64,000 nucleotides of DNA from Ephydatia muelleri (Eukaryota > Porifera > Demospongiae > Spongillida > Spongillidae). Shown here piece by piece: positions 48,594 through 63,769 of this stretch. The translations under genes and the position numbers were made by a program. Location: contig JABACO010000017.1 in NCBI GenBank assembly GCA_013339895.1, forward strand, positions 4,591,570 to 4,655,569, written 5' to 3'. Every line of letters begins with the position of its first letter. Position 1 is the stretch's first letter. The notes below the pieces were generated by a model that saw only the letters and a program-made list of their open reading frames with translations, was not told the origin of the DNA and searched no databases.

Positions 48594-51500
48594 TCAGAAT
48601 GCGCAGTACACAGAGTATAAGCTGGGAATTACTGCTAATCCCAACGACCATCTAAATTGCCATCTCGTTGAGAACAACATGGGGAAAAAACATACAGCAA
48701 CTCCACCCAGAGAAATGAAAACCCACTTCATATGAGAATTTAAATTCACATTTTCTGAAATAGAAAAGAAATATATGAATGAAGAGCAGATACACATATA
48801 CTACAGTACTAAAGAATAAAATGTCACTACTGTTGGTGATTTCAGGTTCATTGAGAAAAAGTATGTGCTTAATAGGTACCCATTGGGAAAAGCAGCAACT
48901 TTCTCCGCAACTATTCTGTATAAGTGATGAGTAATGTTTGATGTGCAGTGAATTTATCACCCTAATGCTACAGAAATAATGTTACCATGTTCATCAGGTT
49001 CCATGTTAATAAATGGGAGTCAAATTGAGGGGTTTAATTAGACACAAGTAGCTTACCATTGTTGACAAGGGGGAGTGCTGGTGGTGGTGGACCTGTGAGA
49101 ACAAAACTACCATGACAGCAACACCCATTACAGAAAGGTTCTAATTGTAACTGTGGCATGAATCAATCTAAATCAAGCAAACTAATGTTGTGCAGAACCT
49201 TTCTGCTTTGGCACAATTGTGCATGCTTACACAGAAGAACAAAGGAGGTTTCCTTTTGTGTTTGCAAACATTGCACAGTATAGTAGTTAGGCTTAGGCTC
49301 AGAATCTGGAGAAGTCTTTGTGACATCAAGCTGAAATCTTGGTAGTGGTAAACCTTTAACAAAATAATCCACTTCATCTTTGTCCAGCTATGTAAACGAA
49401 GGATACCAGTAAGGGGCACTGTAAGCTACTAAGAAATGTAAAACTTACCTCATGCACAATGGGTGTAAGTTTCCATCCATCTGGACTGCAGTCTGGGAGT
49501 TTCAGTACAATTTGATTCGTTTCAAATTTAAGAGGCTTTTGATGATGCATCTTGACCTGGTATTCTTCAGAAACAATCTAATACAAGTAAACAAAAACTG
49601 ACAGTAATCACACAACAGCATCACTGTAGCCTACCTGAAGAGCAAGTGAGAGCTTCTTGATTACCACTATATGGACTTCATGGGAGCCATCGGGCTCAAT
49701 GTTGGTATAGTAAATACAACCACAATATGTAGATCCATACAACATATCAGATACAATGGCAAAGAGGGAAAAGCTGTGAAGTGTTATACTTCCGTGTGCA
49801 GAAGAGAAATGACCTCCAGGCAAGAACTCAAATTTAGTTGCTCCTTCTTTTGCAACAACAAAAGAAAGTTTATCTTCTTCCCCTGGCTTCAAACCAGCAC
49901 AATGCTGTATGTGGATTGTAACTGGCTTCTTTAATCGCTTTACATTTGGAGGTGTAATGATGTGATAGACTGCACTCACAAGTGTTGTGTCCTCTGGTAG
50001 CAAGATATCTGTGCCCAAAGATGCAGCGACCTTCAATCTGCACTCAGCAACATCTTCAGGCAGACAACCACTAGGAACTTCCATCGTAATTCCACTATGT
50101 TTCCAATTATATAAGCAGGTTTCTCTGGAGAGAATTTTGATTTCCTGATCTGCAAGGGCAATAAAAAGGACAGCACATACTCTGGCTTGTCATGTCAATC
50201 AGCAGAAAAACATACCAATTGTAATAAATAGCATACATCATCAATTTCTAGACTGTTGCTCTGTTTAATGATATTTTATGGGAGGTAATTTCTACATTTA
50301 GTGCATTGAAAAAAAACAGGGCGGAGACAAATGGATGAGTGGCATGAACTGGAGTTGGTGAGGTAAAGCAGAGTGTGGTACAACATGAGGACACATACAT
50401 GTAGTTAGTTATCCATGAGCTATGTATCCATGATATACACAAAATAATCAATTATATTAACAAATAGCAATTTTCATTGCAAAAGCATTGACATTGCATA
50501 CCTATGTGATGGCACAAGGCAGATGTCATTCATATTACATAAATTGCCTGCTTTATGACCCCACATTGCCCTGTCATTACCCTCCCAAGGTGACTGCTAA
50601 GAAATTAAGGCTGAGAAAATGGTGATACATTGTGCTGTCAGACTGAACTAGAGGGACTTTCATTGCCAATAATTCGTTTTGTCTTATACATGTAGAAATT
50701 ATTATAAACTGAAGTACAGCAGTTATCCCTGCTATATGGAGGGAAGGTACATATATGTGGCAGATCTCTAAGCCACCATAATAATATGGTTCTACATCAC
50801 ATGCAATGCTATATACCGGGTGTCCGCAAATGAATGCAACACTTTTAAATCACTATAGCTCAGGATTAAAGTTTGATTTTTTGAGCATACATTACAGTAC
50901 TTAGGCAAATACTAACAATGGTTAAGGTTAAGTAGTTATTATAAAAACCCTTGATATTCGATTATCAAAATCATTAATAAGTAACGGAATATCTGAATGT
51001 GGTGGAACAGCACTGATTTCAAGTTACTGAGTTTAGTAGTGAGTTATCTTATAAGTTATTAACGTTGAAACTGCCAAGGTATAATTAATTTTAACAATTA
51101 GTCATTCATTTGGTATTGAATTATGTAGTGGTGAGTTATTAAAACTCAAAGTAATTTGTAGTGGTCTATTAGCATTTTCAAGTTTGATTGAATATTAACT
51201 AGTAAAATGCCAATCTTCCATCAAAGTTTATCACACTTGCAATTAATAAAACGTTGTCGTACATTATTGTATCACATTAATCAATTGCAAGTTATTTGAT
51301 TTTATCTTTTGAACTATTAGGTAATCGAATTTTAATAAAGCTGTTCGTATTTGCCTATCTTAGTCGCTGTATATTCATAAAATCATTTAGAGTGATAATC
51401 ACATCAAGGAATTACATTCATTTAAAAGTGTTGCATTCATTTGTGGACACCCCGTATTAACAAAGGGGCCAGAACCATACTAACATCATTGGTTATCTTA

Positions 51501-52700
51501 GTACACATTCACATGCTCCAAGTCTCAAATACCCATGTTTCCAATCCCCAGTCCTCACCATCCCCACATTACCATGACTAGATGCTTCCTGGTAATCTAG
51601 GCTGCGTACAGTGGTCCCTTCTCCTCTTGGCTTGAAATAAAATAAAAGGAACTTGCTTGCACAATAGTGAGATAAAATGTAAACAACTCTTACTGTTTTT
51701 TTCACTTCTTCATCACTCTTCAGTAAGTTAGTGAGACCTTCCACACTACCATCTCCATCAAATGATATGCCTTGTTGCCTTAGCTCTTGCTTTTGCTGAC
51801 ATCGTTTGCCTGCTGTGGATGCTGTATATTTGTTATTATTATTTTGGGAGGTGGGCAGAATGAAACACATTAAGTCTCATTGGATTTTACCCCATAACAA
51901 TATTTCATCATATAATTAGAAATGTATGTGTGTTGTGTTTTCTGAAGTATTTAAAAAGTATACTAACCCAGTTATTAAAAAAAAGCAATGAAACAAAAAA
52001 AACCAAAACATTCTCTACAATTAAATATAGGACTGGTATTTGTTTGTAAGTAGACATCAGATTCACTTAATTAATCTATATATTGTAATCCATGGACACT
52101 TCCAATAATAATACTTCCTGATGGGCCCCATCCAATGCCTTTAATATAATAAACATTAATATACTCCTTAGGCTTACCATTCACTTTGGAAGCAGCACCA
52201 GCAGATGGAGTGGTCACATGGGAAGCAGCACCAGCAGATGGAGTGGTCACATGGGAAGCAGCACCAGCAGATGGAGTGGTCACATGGGAAGCAGCACCAG
52301 CAGATGGAGTGGTCAGATGGGAAGCAGCACCAGCAGATGGAGTGGTCACATGGGAAGCATCACCAGCAGATGGAGTGGTCTTGGAAGCAGCACCAGCAGA
52401 TGGAGTGGTCACATGGGAAGCAGCACCAGCAGATGGAGTGGTCACATGGGAAGCAGCACCAGCAGATGGAGTGGTCACAAGAGAAGCAGCACCAGCAGAT
52501 GGAGTGGTCAGATGGGAAGCAGCACCAGCAGATGGAGTGGTCACATGGGAAGCATCACCAGCAGATGGAGTGGTCACATGGGAAGCAGCACCAGCAGATG
52601 GAGTGGTCACATGGGAAGCAGCACCAGCAGATGGAGTGGTCACATGGGAAGCAGCACCAGTAGATGGAGTGGTCACATAGCCTTCGTTGACACGCGACAT
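48594..52700 (-). CDS. ZU5-domain protein with N-terminal Thr/Ser/Ala repeats and C-terminal membrane hairpin
   Basis: The only apparently intact ZU5 copy. Exons (minus): 52,178-52,700; 51,694-51,821; 51,573-51,630; 49,635-50,149; 49,449-49,577; 49,231-49,387; 49,057-49,092; 48,594-48,754. All have GT-AG ends and compatible phases (1,0,1,0,0,1,1), giving 568 residues. Residues 1-174 are MSRVNEGYV plus 15 TTPSAGAASHV-type repeats, likely disordered and O-glycosylatable. 175-236 is a charged linker. About 237-390 is a ZU5 fold (GITMEVPSG, LVSAVYHI, KKPVTIHIQHC, LHSFSLFAIVSD). The last 50 residues contain two hydrophobic segments (WVFISLGGVAVCFFPMLF; SLGLAVIPSLYSVYCA), consistent with a membrane hairpin. 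No death domain was seen. The ZU5 fold is a protein-interaction module in ankyrins, UNC5 and PIDD; the role here is unknown. An extra T before the stop probably shortened the C-terminus. ATG chosen as the first in the repeat exon; upstream exons are possible. Confidence 0.8.
50816..51454. mobile_element. Tc1/mariner-type MITE, copy C
   Basis: 639 bp, same ends as copy A, with TA on both sides. Located in intron 3 of the intact ZU5 gene. Confidence 0.85.
52180..52675 (-). repeat. 33-bp coding minisatellite, 15 units
   Basis: In-frame repeats in exon 1 of the intact gene; variants include SHL, SLV and one unit in which HV is replaced by K. Confidence 0.95.
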
Positions 52701-53747
52701 GGCTTGCTGGACACTGTCAGAGAAAATGTTGAATTTAAGTATGTTCTAAATAAGCATGCTTCAGAGAGTAACAGTGCTTAAAAAAAAAAAAATGGTTGTC
52801 AATAACTCGCCAAATGAATGAACTCAGAAAACATAATAGAATTAGTATGTATTCTACATCATGTGACTTACATAAACAACATCATGACACATAACTTGTT
52901 TACATTTTCTGCTATGTGGTAAATAATATGTATCCCTTGTTACCCAAACAAAAAACTTGACAAATGCACTGATGCAGATAAACACAAGCAGATTTTCAAT
53001 CATTTGCTTCCAGAACACACTAACTGATGAGCCATCTATAGGGGCATGTGATTTATCTGGCCCTGGTAATCCTCTGAGTGCACCCAATTACCTTGACAAC
53101 AAGCTATAGATACTGTATATATTTCTTCCAGTGAACCCAAGCCAGATCAGTCCTTCAACAGGCCTGCATACAACTCTGCACAGAACTATTCAAGCCAGAG
53201 CTCAGATGTCTGAATGACTTCCAGCTGGTTGTTAAATTCTAGCCTGACACAAAATCAGTGTTCTGTAAGCTGAGAGGGTGCATGGCTTCTTTTGCCCGCA
53301 TTCTGGAAGATCAGATTCAAGCATGTGATTGGCGGCATAGTATGGAATCCCATTCTGAAGTCCTGCACTCCCAATCAGGCCAAGGCACAAGCTAAGTGGT
53401 GGCCATGGTTACAATGCTGGGAGCACAAAGTCAGAAGAATTTTGAGTGGGCACAAGGCAGATGCAGTGAAGATGATGCCACCCTCGGACAATGGTCTCCA
53501 GTCTACACCCCTTCCTGGGGTCAATCGTAACTCCTTCCCAACCTAGGTACTGTACTGTGGAGCAAGGATCAGTGGCACAGAGGTGACCAAAGTGCTTGGC
53601 ACTTGAAGAGCCAACCTCATGGGACTACTTGGAGTTGGCATGTGGAGCCGCTGCATGCAGTGCTACTGCAGCTCCCCTAGAGGTCTCAAACCCTGGATAG
53701 CCTCCTACCTTAGCAGACACACAGACACTAGAGAAGGTTGAAAAACT

Positions 53748-54371
53748 GGGGGGGGGGGGGGGGGGGGGGCTTAAACCTTAAACTGGGTCAGATACAAGGC
53801 AGGACCTCGTGTTTAACTATCGGCGTATCTAACTACAGCGAGCATGTATTATGTAACTGTACGCGTACGTCCGTCAGTCACAGTATAAAACTTCAAGATG
53901 CTTGTGTATAAAATTGCTAGAGGTTATCTGGACTGAGCATCGGGACACCCATGCCACCTCCACCAACTATTGTTGTAACTTGCATTGTACGCGTATAAAC
54001 AATATGGCTAATATTGGCTACTAGTTGCGTAGCTTTCTGAGTTTTTCCAACGCAAAAAAAAGCGCTAGCTCCCCATACCCCTTAGCTGTACGGAAGGGGT
54101 GCCCCCCTCCCGCACCCTCCCCTGGTCAAGTGCCGGCCTGCAATTTGCCACGCCCGTGATTGGCCGCACCAACTTCGGACTGAGTGCGCCGGACTGAGTG
54201 AAAAAGGTGTGAAATTCAAAAAAGTAAGCCCGTCCGTCACTGTCGGCGCATTGTTGACAGGAGTCTAAAGAGTCCACTTTTGTCTTAAACGGCCTAGCCA
54301 AACGCCCAAAAAAAGAAACGAACACAGACACACTATTCGCGCATACACGGGGGGGGGGGGGGGGGGGGGGG
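53748..54371. repeat. Poly-G tracts flanking the CpG-richer stretch, copy C
   Basis: G22 at 53,748-53,769 and G23 at 54,349-54,371. Between them lies the CCAAT-containing segment. Confidence 0.9.
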
Positions 54372-54507
54372 CGACTTCCTGCCGAGTAACATGGGTACAA
54401 GTTCCGTAATTCTTTAGTTTACTGATCTTTTACCCATATTCATTCGAGTTGCATGCGACAAGTCGGCAGGAAGTCGCCTCGTGTATGCCATTTTACACAC
54501 ACAAGCC

Positions 54508-54900
54508 TCAAACAAAACCGCTCTCTCCACAATGATTCAGGTCCAGCCCCGTCAGTCGTCGACTCGAGGACTGGACAGCCTTGAAGTGATACTCCTCGTG
54601 CGTAGCCCTAATCAGCAGAGTGGATTCCTCTCCTTTCGTGACAAACTTCTCAGCCCCGTCACCTGTTTTCCAGCCGAAGGCCGCAATAAGAGCGCACCTA
54701 TCGTTACAGGTCTTTAATCTATGGCCAAACATGGTCCAACCTTCGCCTTTTGCGGGTATCATCCTAATATATAATGTACCAAGATTTGTGATAGTGCGTT
54801 GGGTAAACACGTATTGGGCGTAGTCTGAAACCGCGAAGCTGGGGGCCCGGCGTGTGAAGCGCCACGCTCTCTGTGGGAAATCCTGTAATTCATATGCCAC
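54508..54900 (-). other. 130-codon open frame of unknown nature, copy C
   Basis: Same as 3,191-3,583 and identical in length. Open in all copies, no initial ATG, no recognised family. Confidence 0.25.
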
Positions 54901-55679
54901 CCCGACTTCGTCACGTCAGGGAAGTCTAACGTAACAGCTCCCTTATAAATGTACAGCAAGTACTAGGCCCCTAGTACAGAAATAACATGTACCTTATAAT
55001 TCCAAGGGCGTACGCAGCCTTTAAGAAAGGAGGTCGGCACCGGCAGCTGTGGTCACCAATCGACAGACAGGTATATAATAACATACATCCACACAGAAAT
55101 ATATAGCCCAAAATGACGTCACAAACACCAACTGTAGCCACGTGTATGAAAAAAAAAAGGTGTATAATATAATTATTTCATACAAAATTACATAAACAGC
55201 ATGGAATTTCAAATTTTACATAGCACACCAACAAAATCAAAGTCTCAGCAGCAACCACCCCACACCCACACACCTCAACCCCCATTCAACGGTATCAGGG
55301 GGAGGGATCGCTGATTTTGTTTGTGTTACTAATATATTAATCTATGGTGGAGGATAAAGCCAAAAAGGTATAACTGCAGACAGTTTGCAGAGGATTTGCA
55401 CTCCAAATTCCTTATCAACACCTCCCTGGACACAATTGGCACCCACCCACCACCATCCTTTTGATCAGTATAAACACCACAAACATGGGCCCAACAGCAT
55501 TCATTTTGAGTGGAAGGCCCACACAGTAGTTGACTGCATGGTAATATAAAATATATATATATACTGCATGTACATTTACGTATTAGTACTCAGAGATATG
55601 TCATCCAAAACCACCACAGGCTGTCCAGCCTACAATAGTCCAGCTCAGATTTACGTGGAATAGCCCCTGCCATGCAGAC

Positions 55680-55963
55680 AGGCTTCTCAGCACAAGACCA
55701 TATACTTGCCAGTACCAACAATCCAGACGTACTGGACCAACTTCAGTGTCCCTTGTGCCTGACAATTGTGGCTGCATCGACATATCATACACTGGTGCAT
55801 GGCCTCCAACTGCAGTGAGGTCAAGTGTCCATGCTGCATCATGGACACTCCTTTGGCTCCTTCACAGCTGAAGCCGGCACCATCACTCATTAAGACCTTG
55901 CTGATGGATATAGTGGTACATTGCCAGCAAACCTGTGGGAAGGAGATAGATACGGGCTGGTGA
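55680..55963 (+). pseudogene. Cys-rich, RING-like fragment, copy C
   Basis: Two-frame Cys-rich stretch as in A and B, about 200 bp upstream of the hAT start in the same orientation. Confidence 0.3.
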
Positions 55964-56170
55964 GTACAGCGCTCACAAGTGTGCAGAAGAACCTGGACCT
56001 TCAGACGCGTGTCACACAGGCTTCCACCAGCTCTCAACCGATCTTCTGAGGGAGAAAGGAGCAGAGATCATCCATACCAAGTTTAACTTCTTGCAACGTA
56101 CGTACCATTCGGTACATGACCCAGTTAAAAGACTGTCCTTGATTATGAAGGACCTATAGGTCCACAAAAC

Positions 56171-57858
56171 ATGGCAGCGATCCCTCCCCCTGATACCGTT
56201 AAATTCACGATATTTCAGCAATACGCATCTCTAGCCCAAAAAAAGGCGGCTACAAGCTCAGTCAGACAGGATTGCTACAAATCGTCACAAGGTTAGTTCA
56301 ATCATTACAACAATGGTATTGTGTTGACAACAGAACATTGCTCTACGTGGCCACTGTGATAATGCAACAGATATAGAAAAAGATCCCCTCAACACTGCAT
56401 GAAAACCATCAAGATGGCAATTTCCGAGCACTTCTAAATCTCAGAGTGGATGCAGGTGATACTGTTTCTGGTGAACATCTTAAAACAGCTGATAAGAATG
56501 CTATACCTACACATCTCCTGTTATTCAAAACCAGATCATTGATGTTCTTGAAGATCAGATTAGAAATGATAAGGAGGGTTCAAAAGGCAAAATGGTTCAC
56601 TGTGATAGCTGATGAAGTTACTGATGTGTCCAATAAAGAGCAGCTGAGTCTTGTCTTAAGGTGTATTGATCCTGACACATGTTTAGTCAGAGAAGATCTT
56701 GTGGGGTTCTTTGAATGTGATCAGGGCATATCTGCATGGTCAAGAGTTGGCTAGCAAGATACAGATTGGACAAGTCCAATCTGCGAGGTCAGGCATATGA
56801 TGGAGCTGGAAATATGCATGGCTGGTTTAGTGAATGGTATAGCAGCTCTTATTGCTGCACAGTATCCACTGGCATTATACAGACACTGTGTGTCTCATTG
56901 CCTCAATCTTGCTGTAGTAAAGTCACTGCAGTAACAAGTGTTCGCAATATGATGGGTGTGGTGGATAAAGTATTCAAATTCTTTTCTGCCCACACTAAAA
57001 GACAAATGGCACTCGAGAGAGATTCAACCAGAGTCATCTGTTCACAAGTTGAAGGACCTTTGCCGTACATGGTGGGTTCAGCGTATTGATGTTTTTGAAG
57101 TCTTCTGTTCTCTTTATCAATCCACGGTAACCTGCTTGGAGAGCATTTGCAAAGATGGTCCATGTTTATGGACCTCCGATTCAGTTACAGATGCTAGAAC
57201 CCTGCAACTTGCGACTGACTTTTCTGCACTAGTTATGACCAACATTTGTCTTAAATATCTACTTCAAATTTGCAGGCTGAAACCAAAGACATTGTAGTAG
57301 CTGTAAAGGAAATCGATGATGTGATTATGACACTGCTAAATGTTAGATCCAATATTGAAACTTACCTGCATTCACAGTGGTTCACTGTTGTAGAGAAAAT
57401 GTGTGCTGATGTAGGCACTGTACCGGCCATTCACATGAATTTGCTAAGGTTCATGAATTTGCCAAGATGTACCAAAATGACCTTCCATCACCGCATTGTG
57501 TTAGCAGCGAGTTAGATTGCTGGAAAATAAAGTGGCAACACCAGCTTAAGGAGAGTAGTCTAGCATCTAATCCTACTAGAACTTTGCCACAAATTACTTC
57601 CATGTACCCTAATATCAAAGCTTTAGTCAGTATCTTGTGCACCTTCCAGTAACTAGTTGCTCTGCAGAGAGATCCTTTAGCTATCTGAAACAAATCAAGA
57701 CTTCTACTAGATCTTCCGCTATGACAAAGCAGAGAATGTCAGGATTAACACTTCTTGTTATTCATTGTGACATATCTGTAGACATATCAGTATCTATTGA
57801 TGAATTTTGTAGGCATAATCCACGAGGACTGCAAATGGAGTACATCTTGAATGATTGA
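56171..57858 (+). pseudogene. ZMYM1-like hAT transposase, copy C
   Basis: Starts MAAIPPPDTVKFTIFQQYAS and runs 41 codons to TAG, then continues in other frames with RGHCDNATD, IADEVTDVSNKEQ, RGQAYDGAGNM, HCVSHCLNLAVVKS and LPVTSCSAERSFSYLK. It has one private 1-bp deletion (CTGCAGTAAC instead of CTGCAAGTAAC near 56,929). The A run near 56,240 is intact here, so C is the best reference for the ancestral 5' end. Confidence 0.85.
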
Positions 57859-58445
57859 ACACAATTTCTTGCTGCATGCATCGTTGCTCAGTTTCATTAT
57901 TTCCATGTTGATGCTATAACATAATGCTGTCCTCATAAGTGCGGTAAATCAAAAGACTTCTAAGTAAAATATAAATAGAAATGCAGCCTATGACAAAACT
58001 AATTAACCAAATTGTATAGGATAATATTATAATCATTACTATGTTTGTTGTACTGACAGCTATATATATTTATTGCAAAGCTGCTATGCACGTGAAACCA
58101 CGAGGCTTCATAAAGGAAATACAATATTTCTTCAAAAGCTTCCGTGCTTCGCCCCTCATTACTATCATATTCAATTTGGTTAATTAGTTTTGTCATAGGC
58201 TGTATTTCTGTTTATATTTTTAATATGACCCTTTTTTTGTTTGGATTTCTCCTTATATCATAGTAAAACTGTTGCCCTGTTTTTTTCAATACACTAAATT
58301 ACCTCCCTTAAAAAATCATTAAACAGAGCAACAGTCTGGAAATTGATGATGTATGCATTTTACCTATTTAGTACAATTGGTATGTTTTTCTGCTGATTAA
58401 CATGACAAGCCAGGTTATGTGCTGTCCTTTTTATAGCCCTTGCAG

Positions 58446-60286
58446 ATTAGGAAATCAAAATTCTCTCTAGAGAAAGCAGCTCATATGATTGGAAACGCAA
58501 TGGAATTATAATGGAAGTTCCTAGTGGTGTTGAAGAGTGCACATTCATCTTTGGGCACAAATGTGTCACTACCAGAGGACACAACACTTGTGAGTAGTGT
58601 ATACCACATCATTGCATCTCCAAATGTATAGCGATTAAAGAAGCCAGTTACAATCCACATACAGCATTGTGCTGGTTTGAAGCCAGGGGAAGAAGATAAA
58701 CTTTCTTTTGTTGTTGCAAAAGAAGGAGCAACTAAATTTGAGTTCTTGCCTGGAGGTCATTTCTCTTCTGCACACGGAAGTATAACACTTCACAGCTTTT
58801 CCCTCTTTGCCATTGTATCTGATATGTTGTATGGATCTACATATTGTGGTTGTATTTACTATACCAACATTGAGCCCGATGGCTCCCATGAAGTCCATAT
58901 AGTGGTAATCAAGAAGCTCTCACTTGCTCTTCAGGTAGGCTACAGTGATGCTGTTGTGTGATTACTGTCAGTTTTTGTTTACTTGTATTAGATTGTTTCT
59001 GAAGCATATGGGGCCCAGCCACATTCGACAATACAAATGGATGGAATGTTACACGCATTGTGCACGAGGTAAGTTTTACATTTCTTAGTAGCTTACAATG
59101 CCCCTTACTGGTATCCTTCGTTTACATAGCTGGACAAAGATGAAGTGGTTGAATTTGATAATGGCTTACCAGTACCAAGATTTCAGCTACATGTCAGGAA
59201 GACTTCTCCAGATGCCAGGCCTAATAACTGCACTGTGAACGTTTTGCAAACACAAAATGAAACCTCCTTTGTTTATCTGTGGAAGCATGCACAATTGTGC
59301 CAAAGCAGAAAGGTTCTGCACAACATTAGTTTGCTTGATTTAGATTGATTCATGCCACAGTTACAATTAGAACCTTTCTGTAATGGGTGTTGTTGTCATG
59401 GTAGTTTTGTTCTCACAGGTCCACCACCACCAGCACTCCCCCTTGTCAAGAACGGTAAGCTATTTGTGTCTAATTGAACCCCTCAATTTGACTCCCATTT
59501 ATTAACATGGAATCTGATGCACATGGTAACATTATTTCTGTAGCATGGGGTGATAAATTCACTGCACATCAAACATTACGCATCACTTATACAGAATAGT
59601 TTATTAAATACTCTGCATGAATGTATACCTGTCTTATCTATTGCAAATGTGATACTGATGACATATCATTCATTTGGTACACATATTGATTCACTTGTTT
59701 CTTCCTCACTAAAGGCATGTCATCTCATGATATTGTGGTACTGACGGTCTTTTCAGGGGTGATATATTGTAAGAACTGTTGCAGTAATTATTAAAAAGTA
59801 AAACTAACAAGTACAGAAGTACAATACACAATCATCATAGATACCACTTCTTCTCAGGACAGAAACAGCGGAGACAGTTGCTGCTTTTCCCAATGGGTAC
59901 CTATTAAGCACATACTTTTTCTCAATGAACATGAAATCACCAACAGTAGTGACATTTTATTCTTTAGTATTGTAGTATATGTGTATCTGCTCTTCATTCA
60001 TATATTTCTTTTCTATTTCAGAAAATGTGAATTTCAATTTGTATATGAAGTGGGTTTTCATTTCTCTGGGTGCATGGAGTTGCTGTATGTTTTTTTCTCC
60101 ATGTTGTTCTCAACGAGATGGCAATTTAGACGGTCATTGGGATTGGCAGTAATTCCAGGCTTATACTGCTCATCCAAGCATCTGACCATCCTGGTATCAA
60201 GAATATTATTCCACATGTTCTGCTGGTTGTTTTTAATGCCATCAGAGAACAATTTGGCTGGTAGATTTGAAACCACTACTCCATAG
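58446..60286 (+). pseudogene. Second ZU5 paralogue, degenerate
   Basis: Exon-4-like 58,446-58,934 begins with a TAG in the expected frame and has a frame-shifting deletion after MEVPSGV. The second half (GLKPGEEDKLSF to KKLSLALQ) is open. Exon 5 (58,992-59,068) is 77 nt with a 52-bp deletion. Exon 6 (from 59,130; VEFDNGLPVPRFQLHVRK) has lost its donor: GTAAGC has become GGAAGC at about 59,281. Exon 7 is 59,419-59,454. Exon 8 starts at 60,022 and is frame-shifted. No repeat exon or exons 2-3 were found upstream: 57,859-58,445 shows only AT-rich flank. Its divergence from the A/C gene is larger than that among the three units, so this paralogue is older. Confidence 0.8.
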
Positions 60287-60318
60287 AACTCTCATACGAC
60301 TTGTGAAGATTATGTGTA

Positions 60319-60650
60319 TGGTATTTATTACAGTTGTTTTGGATGCAATAAATGATGAGTAAACACATTTAGGTGTATATGTAAGGATGACTCAGTAAAA
60401 AGTTAGCAAGCAAGGGATTGTGGAAATCTTGCAATGATGAATCTAAATACAAAAGACCTACAATATCAATTGGATATTTATACACATAGTTGCTAGAATA
60501 CCTTACTTTACATGTATACATGAAATGGTTTCTTAACTTCCCTTGCTGTACCTCTCTCCTCTCTTGCAAAGTATTCAATATCATCTGATGTGCTTTATTA
60601 ATATCTGCACACCTACATTAATCCGCACACAAATCAGGCATCTCACTTTA
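60319..60650. repeat. Unit flank without the RT insertion
   Basis: 60,325-60,497 matches 17,738-17,910 (TTACAGTTGTTTTGGATGCA onward) directly after the end of ZU5 exon 8 flank (GATTATGTGTATG). The RT-bearing segment present here in A, B and C is absent. A private stretch of about 130 bp precedes the shared CAAATCAGGCATCTCA. Confidence 0.8.
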
Positions 60651-60717
60651 CACTGGCATGTACATTTGTAGCTTCTGAGAAAATGGCCATAGATATAATT
60701 GTGAGAGAATGACATAA

Positions 60718-60723
60718 TTTATT
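60718..60723 (-). terminator. Candidate poly(A) signal of the SREBP-like gene
   Basis: AATAAA on the minus strand, about 400 bases after the stop codon. Other TTTATT copies lie nearby (60,593), so the choice is uncertain. 60,650-61,121 otherwise shows no gene and is probably the 3' UTR. Confidence 0.35.
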
Positions 60724-61121
60724 AGAATGAGTAAAAGGTTAGATTTATACTAATAGCCCTCAAATGGTGGTACATGAAGATGGGGGTAGTACCACATCCA
60801 CACAAAAGTGGGACTGTGGGAGTGTAACTGTTTCTCTGCTGTAGTTATATATTTAATTTGCAGGTGGAATACCACCAAGGCTATAGTGCTGGCTGATTAC
60901 AAAGATACGGTCCCCAGACTAGGTCGGATGTAGTGCCGCAAGCCAGCCCTACTTTTTTGAATATCAATTGAGAACCACGAGAAGTAGGTGTACAGATATT
61001 AATAATAACACATCAGATGATATTGAACACTTTGTAAGAGAGGAGAGAGGTACAGCAAGGGAAGTTCAGAAACCATTCCGTTCTACAGATATCAGATGCA
61101 AAGGGTTAAATAGTCTGCTAG

Positions 61122-63741
<2,620 letters not shown>

Positions 63742-63769
63742 CTGCACATGAGCAATCAAGCAGTTAACA

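Larger units (their letters stand above)
45527..58073 (+). repeat. Unit C, tandem copy of B
   Basis: Same order and orientation as 25.6-37.4 kb: purine tract, SREBP slice, RT, ZU5 gene, MITE, poly-G, hAT. It starts at a novel junction with ZU5 paralogue sequence and lacks the cadherin-like exon and pogo element. It ends at the empty site of the 7.3-kb transposon. Confidence 0.95.
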
